Assembly (NCBI GenBank): GCA_964343195.1
Contig: CAYFIR010000198.1
Coordinates: 1 to 7,572, forward strand
From: CAYVAP01 sp964343195
GTDB lineage: Bacteria > Bacteroidota > Bacteroidia > J057
DNA length: 7,572 bases
Direction of reading: 5' to 3'
The notes under the pieces were generated by a model that made no database searches, was not told where the DNA came from, and worked only from the letters and a program-made list of their open reading frames with translations. The translations under genes and the position numbers were made by a program. Positions 1 to 4,405 of the stretch are shown here, in pieces (positions within the stretch are counted from its first letter, which is position 1; every line of letters starts with the position of its first letter).

Positions 1-160
1 CCCGAATTAAGTGCACACCTTAGTTAGAGGAAGGTAGCCCACAAATTAAAAAAGGGCCATATGGACTCTCTGAGGCTGTTTTTGTAGGCCGAAACCAATG
101 ACTAGTGCTTTTGGAACAAAGTAATGAACCAATTTAAAACTGAGCAAAGTTCTGATCAGC
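1..160. other. Non-coding flank, no gene seen
   Basis: Stops interrupt all frames and I recognise no gene or RNA here. Small structures are an 8-bp palindrome CTGATCAG at 152-159 and an octamer CAAAGTTC at 145-152 that recurs at 196-203 beside the heptad repeat. This stretch lies downstream of the minus-strand NYN gene and may hold the rest of its 3' untranslated region. I see no clear intrinsic terminator. Confidence 0.5.
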
Positions 161-166
161 AGCACT

Positions 167-208
167 TTAAACTACGAACTACGAACTACGAACTACAAAG
201 TTCGAACT
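167..208 (-). repeat. Heptanucleotide tandem repeat after NYN gene
   Basis: Read on the minus strand, this stretch is a run of 7-nt units in strict phase: AGTTCGA, ACTTTGT, three identical AGTTCGT copies, then AGTTTAA. A further degenerate unit, AGTGCTG, continues to 160. The array starts 7 nt after the NYN stop codon. The first unit lies in a 10-bp palindrome, AGTTCGAACT (199-208). Short tandem heptamers are known from several bacterial groups, including cyanobacteria. That this one belongs to a genome-wide family is inference. Confidence 0.8.
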
Positions 209-218
209 GGCTCCACTA
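196..218 (-). repeat. Post-stop element, copy 1 (NYN gene)
   Basis: From the stop codon on the minus strand the sequence is TAG, then spacer TGGAGC, then a 14-nt block starting CAGTTCG. Compared with the same place after gcvP (7307-7329), 19 of 23 positions agree, and stop plus spacer are identical. A third copy follows the 401-residue gene at 2818-2840. Function is unknown. It could be a dispersed repeat that settles at gene ends or a 3'-end processing or termination signal. Confidence 0.7.
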
Positions 219-1223
219 GTCATCAAAGGATTCATCATCATCTTCTTCGTAGAAGTCATCCTCAAATTCTTCGTCGTGATCTTCTTCGTGCTCATCATAT
301 CCATCTTCTTCGAAGATCCGGCGCACATGTGTGGCGACTTCCTGACCCCGGTCATTTTTATCTACTGTAAACTCTACCAGGTCATCTTCCTGAAGGTCGT
401 TGAAATCTCCCTCCTCCACGTTGGTCCAGTGAAAGTAGAGGTTGTTGGGAGGCATTTTGATGAATCCGTATCCGTTTTTCAGGCTGAGGATGGTGCTCTG
501 CTCGATGGAGCCTACAGGCAGGGGCTTGCGATTGGGGGCTAATGGGGGCTGCTGTTTTCGTTCCCGTGAAATGAAGAGGTTGCGGATAATGGAGTCATCC
601 CGCTTGATCTTGTTGTCGATCAGTTCGTGCATGGAGATGGGGAAGGTTGCTTCCTTGAGCAATTCCACAGAGGTTACCGTTTTACGCTGACGTCCACTAC
701 GCTCATCGGTGTACTCAAAGTCCCATCCAAGGACCATGACATTGACGCCGAGTGTATTGAGCTTGCGGACCAGTGGGACGTAGTCGCTGTCACAGGCAAT
801 AAGTACCAGCACCTGAAAGTTCTTGTGCATGGCCATCTCAAAAGCCTCCAGCGCCAACCAGACTTCTATGCTTTTTTCTTCTTTGCGGTCTGAGCTGCCT
901 CGTAGCGGCAGGTAGTGGGTCACTACCCCCTCATACATCAGAATGTCATCAAATAGCCGCTCGGAGATAATCCGGCTGGGTTCCCCCACATCATGCGAGC
1001 CCAGACGCCCACGGAAATAATGGGCATCAACAATGTGGCAGAACCGTGGATCCTGTCCCATTTCTTCCGCAACCTGGGTTCGAATGAATTCGTGAAGGCC
1101 AGCAATGCTGAGTCGACTTTTTCTTTCGTGTTCGTAGTTATAATAATTGCTGACGTGGGCAAAATAGTTACCGTCATACATCACCCCTATTCGGGTGATA
1201 TTGGAATCATTTTTTGTAGCCAT
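216..1223 (-). CDS. NYN (LabA-like PIN) nuclease fused to cold-shock domain
   Basis: A 335-residue predicted cytoplasmic RNA-acting protein. Residues ~10-195 form an NYN domain, the PIN-like fold of LabA/DUF88 proteins. The metal-site motif near the N-terminus is MYDGNYF (D17, N19). The second acidic motif is KSIEVWLALE (E120, E126). The third is ACDSDYVPLV (D145, D147). Residues ~242-302 form an OB-fold cold-shock domain with RNP1-like NGYGFIK (250-256) and RNP2-like LYFHWTNV (262-269). Residues 305-335 are an acidic tail, 22 of 31 residues Asp or Glu. NYN domains are usually metal-dependent ribonucleases, so I infer that the CSD supplies RNA or single-strand binding. Other LabA-like proteins generally have Asp where E120 and E126 lie; both changes keep the acid. 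The ATG at 1223 follows a close AGGA. A near-match to the -7 promoter motif (TACGTTTA, 1250-1243) lies just upstream. The true RNA target cannot be read from the sequence. Confidence 0.88.
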   Translation of the reverse strand: MATKNDSNITRIGVMYDGNYFAHVSNYYNYEHERKSRLSIAGLHEFIRTQVAEEMGQDPRFCHIVDAHYFRGRLGSHDVGEPSRIISERLFDDILMYEGVVTHYLPLRGSSDRKEEKSIEVWLALEAFEMAMHKNFQVLVLIACDSDYVPLVRKLNTLGVNVMVLGWDFEYTDERSGRQRKTVTSVELLKEATFPISMHELIDNKIKRDDSIIRNLFISRERKQQPPLAPNRKPLPVGSIEQSTILSLKNGYGFIKMPPNNLYFHWTNVEEGDFNDLQEDDLVEFTVDKNDRGQEVATHVRRIFEEDGYDEHEEDHDEEFEDDFYEEDDDESFDD

Positions 1224-1593
1224 TTTCCTATAGATACTTATTTAAACGTATGGGCGTACGAGGTTTTCTAGGGTTGTAGGATGGGGGTGGTTCGTGCGCC
1301 GTGAATTAACTGATTATATGGTGTTATGGGTAGTGGGCAAATTTCAATTAAGTAACGCGAGAAAAATAACCTCCTCCTTTTGCGCCGAGATCTCGTTCGC
1401 AGACAAGGAAGAAAAACCGAGTTTGGCGGGCCAAACGAGGCTTTTTCTGACGCAGTATTCGGGCGAGAGATCAAGCCAAAAGCGGAATTTATTTTTTGAG
1501 CGTTACTAACAAGGTGTTTTCTAAATATATCAGGCTTGTAACCTTAAAATTAACCAAAAGTTATGGAGGGTCTATACAAAAATTGCAAAAGTC
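1224..1593. other. Intergenic region between NYN and PorV-like genes
   Basis: This 370-nt gap holds the probable NYN promoter at its left end, a strong hairpin terminator (1410-1448), and a 10-bp palindrome CGAGATCTCG (1386-1395). Short open frames cross it on both strands, but they run through the hairpin, lack ribosome-binding sites and resemble nothing I know, so I call no gene here. Confidence 0.6.
1410..1448 (-). terminator. Intrinsic terminator of PorV-like gene, possibly bidirectional
   Basis: The core stem pairs GTTTGG (1421-1426) with CCAAAC (1431-1436) around a CGGG loop. Outside it lies a symmetrical GA/GA internal loop (1419-1420 and 1437-1438), then CC/GG, then an A-run (1412-1416) opposite a T-run (1442-1446). 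On the minus strand the stem is followed by TTTTTCTT, as expected for a terminator about 145 nt after the PorV-like stop. On the plus strand it is followed by CTTTTTCT, so it could act both ways, although no plus-strand gene feeds into it here. Confidence 0.7.
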
Positions 1594-2418
1594 CTAAAAC
1601 TGGTAACTAAGGGAAAGGTGGGGAGAGGAAAACTGCTCTGTGTAGCTGTAAGCGAAATCCAACTGAAGGCCTTCCCAGTGGACCCCCAGGCCGCCTGTCA
1701 GCAGCAGGGGCTGAGAGCCTACCCCGAGCCGAGTATAAATCAGGCTTCCAATGCGGTATTCCAGTCCACCCCTGAACGTAAGGGGATTGGTTTCTTCTTT
1801 CAGGACCTCAGCCGTTAGCAAGAATTCATCGGTAGGGCGGTAGGTCAGGCCGGCAGAAACAACCGTTGGAGTTTGTTCTACCCCGCCGAGTGTGGTGCTA
1901 ATTTCAGCCCGGTTTAGGTTTTGCCCCCAGAATCCTGCTGATAGCTCTTCACTAAATTGCAGATGGACACCCGCGTCTATTAGAAACACCCCCGCAGTAC
2001 CGTGATCCAGGATATTGAGGTTGGCGTATTTGGCCTTGGCTCCCAGGCTGATTTTGTCCAGTAGCGTTATGCTATAAGCCAATCCGATCTGGTTTTGCCG
2101 AAAGGCGTCAAACCCAAAGGTGCGGATCTCAAGGCCCAGTGCCTGATTGCCCTCATCCCAGGGGTATATGGCTCCGGCAGAGCCGTAGGTAAGCTCTCGC
2201 AGCATAAACCTCTGTTCAAAATACACCCCGGCTGATGGCCCGGTCAGGCCGCCGATTCCGGCAGGGTTGAAAAATACCGTTCCCCAGTCTCCTCTGATGC
2301 CAGTGTAGGCATATCCGAGGCCTACCGCCCGTGCTCCAGCACCGGGATAGGGTTCGATACCTCCCATGAGGGATAGGCTGAAACAGCTCAGCAGCAAAGC
2401 CAGGGTGACTTTTTTCAT
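1594..2418 (-). CDS. PorV/PorQ-like outer-membrane beta-barrel protein
   Basis: A 274-residue exported protein. I chose the ATG at 2418 because it opens a typical signal peptide (MKK, then a hydrophobic run to about residue 18, cleavage probably near Gly19-Gly20). The open frame extends to 2625, but those 69 extra codons would be hydrophilic, run through a GC-rich hairpin and bury the signal peptide. The mature part starts with a PorV-like GARAVGLGYAYTG (28-40), followed by GTVFFNPAGIGGL (46-58), the NPAG/NPA hallmark of the PorV/PorQ/UPF0164 superfamily. Alternating polar and hydrophobic strands follow to the C-terminus, which ends in SLSYQF. A terminal aromatic residue is typical of barrels inserted by the BAM machinery. 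PorV-class proteins serve type IX secretion, but many paralogues have unknown roles, and no other T9SS gene is in view. Barrel topology is fairly secure; subfamily is not. A terminator candidate follows at 1410-1448. Confidence 0.72.
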   Translation of the reverse strand: MKKVTLALLLSCFSLSLMGGIEPYPGAGARAVGLGYAYTGIRGDWGTVFFNPAGIGGLTGPSAGVYFEQRFMLRELTYGSAGAIYPWDEGNQALGLEIRTFGFDAFRQNQIGLAYSITLLDKISLGAKAKYANLNILDHGTAGVFLIDAGVHLQFSEELSAGFWGQNLNRAEISTTLGGVEQTPTVVSAGLTYRPTDEFLLTAEVLKEETNPLTFRGGLEYRIGSLIYTRLGVGSQPLLLTGGLGVHWEGLQLDFAYSYTEQFSSPHLSLSYQF

Positions 2419-2504
2419 CGCAACAGGATTTTTGCCCCAAGATATGTAGAAATCACTGATGCCATAAGGGGAAATGTGACTTTCCCCAGAGATAAGTAGG
2501 CGCT

Positions 2505-2512
2505 CAAAAATA
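2505..2512 (-). promoter_or_regulatory. Possible -7 promoter element for PorV-like gene
   Basis: On the minus strand this reads TATTTTTG, matching the Bacteroidota -7 consensus TAnnTTTG at all six defined positions. It lies 86 nt upstream of the ATG at 2418. I could not find a convincing TTG-type -33 element at the usual spacing, so the call is tentative. Confidence 0.3.
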
Positions 2513-2591
2513 ACTACAAATGAGAGGTATGTAGGTATGATGGTCATAAGCAGCAATTTGCCTTCATATCCCCCGTTCCTTCGGCTCCGCT

Positions 2592-2610
2592 CCCCGAGTC
2601 TCGCTCGGGG
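2592..2610. repeat. GC-rich hairpin CCCCGAG/CTCGGGG
   Basis: A 7-bp perfect stem, CCCCGAG (2592-2598) with CTCGGGG (2604-2610), encloses the loop TCTCG. On the minus strand the region from about 2608 to 2579 also reads as two imperfect copies of a ~15-bp unit, GAGCGAGACTCGGG followed by GAGCGGAGCCGAAGG. It lies about 75 nt upstream of the possible -7 element of the PorV-like gene. No T-run follows on either strand, so it does not look like a simple terminator. Confidence 0.6.
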
Positions 2611-2644
2611 TCTGCGACAGGACAAGACTCCATACCTATATAAT

Positions 2645-2674
2645 TCTGTCCCCCTGCTTAAGCAGGGGGACAGA
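2645..2674. repeat. Perfect 30-bp palindrome
   Basis: Two 15-bp arms meet with no spacer. The left arm is TCTGTCCCCCTGCTT (2645-2659) and the right arm, from 2660, is its exact reverse complement. The symmetry breaks at the next pair (2644/2675, T opposite T). Neither strand has a T-run beyond it, so it is not a standard terminator. It could be a REP-like dispersed palindrome, a dimeric-protein binding site, or a remnant of a mobile element. Confidence 0.9.
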
Positions 2675-2687
2675 TGTAAACCAGTAA

Positions 2688-2769
2688 AAGGTATAAAGGA
2701 AATGGAGGTATAAAGGAATGAATGTAGGACCTGTTTCCCTTCATTTCCCCATACCCTTCATACCTTATT
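2688..2769 (-). repeat. Imperfect inverted repeat with internal 17-bp-period direct repeat
   Basis: A purine-rich left arm (about 2688-2719) is mirrored by a pyrimidine-rich right arm (about 2737-2769) with roughly 70% complementarity. The left arm also holds two exact copies of GGTATAAAGGAA, at 2690-2701 and 2707-2718. Several of the arm mismatches are A-to-G type. They would be G-U wobbles in a minus-strand transcript but A-C clashes in a plus-strand one, so folding is favoured in the RNA running out of the 401-residue gene. Confidence 0.6.
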
Positions 2770-2817
2770 TCTTTTGTCCAGGTGCTTAAGGATATTCAGC
2801 CTCGGACTTCACATCAT

Positions 2818-2840
2818 GGAAACTCCGAACTTTTCCTCTA
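2818..2840 (-). repeat. Post-stop element, copy 2 (401-residue gene)
   Basis: On the minus strand the stop TAG is followed by a 5-nt spacer AGGAA and then the 15-mer AAGTTCGGAGTTTCC (2832-2818). That 15-mer is identical to the one that begins 6 nt after the gcvP stop (7316-7330). It holds two in-phase heptads, AGTTCGG and AGTTTCC. The surrounding sequences of the two genes are otherwise unrelated. Confidence 0.8.
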
Positions 2841-4043
2841 CTCCGAAATCAGGGCGTGGTAAACCTTCATGATCAGGTAGGCCTCGGCCGAACTGCGGTA
2901 ATATTTCTTCAGCTGGCGAAGCATCACAGGGTTTGAGGGTACTCTTTCCTCTTCCCCGAAGTCAAACATCAAATAGGAAAATCCCGAGAGGTCTTCATGG
3001 ACCTTAATATAGGATTGGGCGAGGTTCCAGGTCGGAATGGGCTGGTGGTGCATACAGGCCGTTACACCTGCAATCCAGATCCTGAGTTCCCGCTGCCGAT
3101 CTGGGCTCAATGGCGTTTTACTAAAATATTCATTGAAGTTTTCGAGCCCTCCGTAGGTTTGCATGAAAAAGGAAAGTCGCTCCCAGTTACTGTATGCAAA
3201 GTAGGCCGTAGCCTCTGCCTGATCCGAAAGGCTGGTAAGAGTATGAAGTTCACCATGTGGCGAAAAATGCTCCGGTAGGCGGCGATTGGCGTGGACGTCA
3301 TCCAGTGCGATTTGGGTAAGCTGAAAAGGACCAAAACTCAGCATGGCATCATAGCGGGCTGGAATTACGGCTACGAAATCCATTCCTGCTTCCCTCAGAA
3401 GTCGGTCATAGTAATAGGCTTTGAATAATGGATTGATCCACGCGCGATAGGGGCCAGCCTCGGTAGGCAGAAGTTCCTGCAGGTTGAAGCCCATCAGGAC
3501 ATTGGGGGACAGATGCGCCATGATGATATCCATAAACTGCCTCCGCTCAGGACTGAATAATCCTCTAACCTCGCTATGCCTGACTGCGATCCGGGCCAGG
3601 GCAGGAGTAAGCACCTCCGTCCGATAGTCAAGCAGGGTGGTCAAACTGGCCGGGTCATTTTCTGATCCCAGGTATTTGAGGGCCATGAGCATTATCTGTG
3701 GGTCGAGCTGCAGGTCGCGGTCGCTGGCAAAACGGGCCTTGGCCACATACATGTCCCTCATGCCCTTCTGAAAATCAATGGGTCCCTCATGATTATGGAT
3801 ACCAAGTGGAAGAGCTAGTCCGGCCATGGATTCACGCGAGATGATTCCCTGGCTGACCATCGCCTGAAAGTCCAGTTCCCCTAGCCGCTCGGCAACCCGT
3901 TTTTCCCCTTCCAGGGACTCAAACTGTTCACCGTACAGGGGCTGGGTGAGCAGCGGACTGACCTGGGCTGGCAGATACTGGACCAGGAAAGTCAGGGCTA
4001 TAAAAATGTGTGTATGAATGGATTTTTCAGAGAAATGTTTCAT
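2838..4043 (-). CDS. Secreted protein of unknown function, possible lysozyme-like domain
   Basis: A 401-residue protein that I do not recognise with confidence. The ATG at 4043 is chosen over the one at 4127 because it places a signal peptide at the N-terminus. A hydrophobic stretch HIFIALTFLVQYLPA (residues 12-26) leads to a likely signal-peptidase site after LPA. The next Met upstream would add 28 mostly polar residues. The mature part looks mainly helical and soluble, without further membrane spans. One segment, SFGPFQLTQIAL (236-247), resembles the G-x-x-Q core of transglycosylase/goose-lysozyme-like domains (GLMQ in many members). E218 lies 23 residues before Q241, close to the spacing in goose lysozyme. 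This could mean a peptidoglycan-active enzyme, but the rest is too divergent to judge by eye. Trp- and Tyr-rich stretches (283-300, 321-341) may form a substrate groove. The gene is divergent from gcvP, 362 nt apart, and has a post-stop repeat element. Confidence 0.75.
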   Translation of the reverse strand: MKHFSEKSIHTHIFIALTFLVQYLPAQVSPLLTQPLYGEQFESLEGEKRVAERLGELDFQAMVSQGIISRESMAGLALPLGIHNHEGPIDFQKGMRDMYVAKARFASDRDLQLDPQIMLMALKYLGSENDPASLTTLLDYRTEVLTPALARIAVRHSEVRGLFSPERRQFMDIIMAHLSPNVLMGFNLQELLPTEAGPYRAWINPLFKAYYYDRLLREAGMDFVAVIPARYDAMLSFGPFQLTQIALDDVHANRRLPEHFSPHGELHTLTSLSDQAEATAYFAYSNWERLSFFMQTYGGLENFNEYFSKTPLSPDRQRELRIWIAGVTACMHHQPIPTWNLAQSYIKVHEDLSGFSYLMFDFGEEERVPSNPVMLRQLKKYYRSSAEAYLIMKVYHALISE

Positions 4044-4405
4044 CTTATGATGTGTTGCCTGTCGCGTAATAAAAACGGTAACAAATTGCTGTCTTAATTG
4101 GCGAATTGTTTCCTGGTTAAGCCACAAATTGAAATACCCTCAAAGGGTTCCTACTACTAGCAAATTCTACTGTGAGAACTCACGCAGAAGGACTGTTTTT
4201 AGCTAAACAAATCCTCGAAGCCTGAGTTTTGCTGAAATCTGGATCTCCTGTTATTCAGGAAGTTCTGATGTGGATTCCCCAAATCCCATCCACAGCCCTT
4301 TGTCAGGCAGCGACCTAAGAAGGGGCCGGAATGTGTACTGGTTTTCTGGGGTTTCTTTGTAATTTTGAAACTTGATTCTCTTGAATTGGAAACATTTTAC
4401 CTTCA
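4044..4405. other. Divergent promoter region between secreted-protein gene and gcvP
   Basis: The 362-nt gap should hold both start regions. On the gcvP side there is a perfect -7 motif (4360-4367). On the other side only a 7-of-8 match to the same consensus is seen (minus strand, 4132-4125), about 80 nt before the ATG at 4043. Two small inverted repeats could be operators or hairpins: GTGAG-AA-CTCAC (4172-4183) and TCCTG-TTATT-CAGGA (4246-4260). I see no glycine-riboswitch core. Confidence 0.5.
4360..4367 (+). promoter_or_regulatory. Probable -7 promoter element of gcvP
   Basis: TAATTTTG fits the Bacteroidota -7 consensus TAnnTTTG at every defined base. It ends 38 nt before the gcvP ATG, so transcription would begin about 30 nt upstream of the start codon. 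At the expected -33 distance (19-nt spacing) only ACTG is present (4337-4340), a weak version of the TTTG/TTG element. A modest promoter or an activator-dependent one is possible. Confidence 0.45.

Larger units (their letters stand above)
2419..2837. other. Structured intergenic region between two secreted-protein genes
   Basis: This 419-nt gap separates the stop of the 401-residue gene from the start of the PorV-like gene, both on the minus strand. In minus-strand order it holds a post-stop element, an imperfect inverted repeat rich in purine/pyrimidine tracts (2688-2769), a perfect 30-bp palindrome (2645-2674), a GC-rich hairpin (2592-2610) and a possible promoter (2505-2512). The density of inverted repeats suggests decayed REP- or MITE-like elements. 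I see no coding sequence. Confidence 0.65.

Noticed and set aside
163..208. CRISPR-like array from the tandem repeats
   Set aside because: The units are 7 nt long and contiguous, without spacers.
219..313. Trinucleotide-like low-complexity tract as an independent repeat
   Set aside because: It is the in-frame coding sequence of the NYN protein's acidic tail; GAA/GAT-type codons explain it.
1268..1509. Two overlapping short open frames on opposite strands
   Set aside because: Both run through the hairpin terminator, have no ribosome-binding site, and have compositions typical of non-coding DNA.
2383..2418. Lipoprotein signal at LLSC (residues 9-12) of the PorV-like protein
   Set aside because: The Cys lies too early in the hydrophobic core, the -2 residue does not fit a lipobox well, and the mature protein is a predicted beta-barrel.
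2419..2625. N-terminal extension of the PorV-like protein to an upstream ATG at 2625
   Set aside because: The extra 69 residues would precede a clear signal peptide, are partly encoded by a GC-rich hairpin, and show no similarity to the family.
4044..4127. Upstream start for the 401-residue secreted protein
   Set aside because: It adds 28 mostly polar residues before the signal peptide. The internal Met at 4043 gives a standard export signal.
4044..4405. Glycine riboswitch upstream of gcvP
   Set aside because: Glycine riboswitches often precede gcv genes, but no matching conserved core or tandem aptamer structure is visible, and the expected 5' leader from the -7 motif is only about 30 nt.
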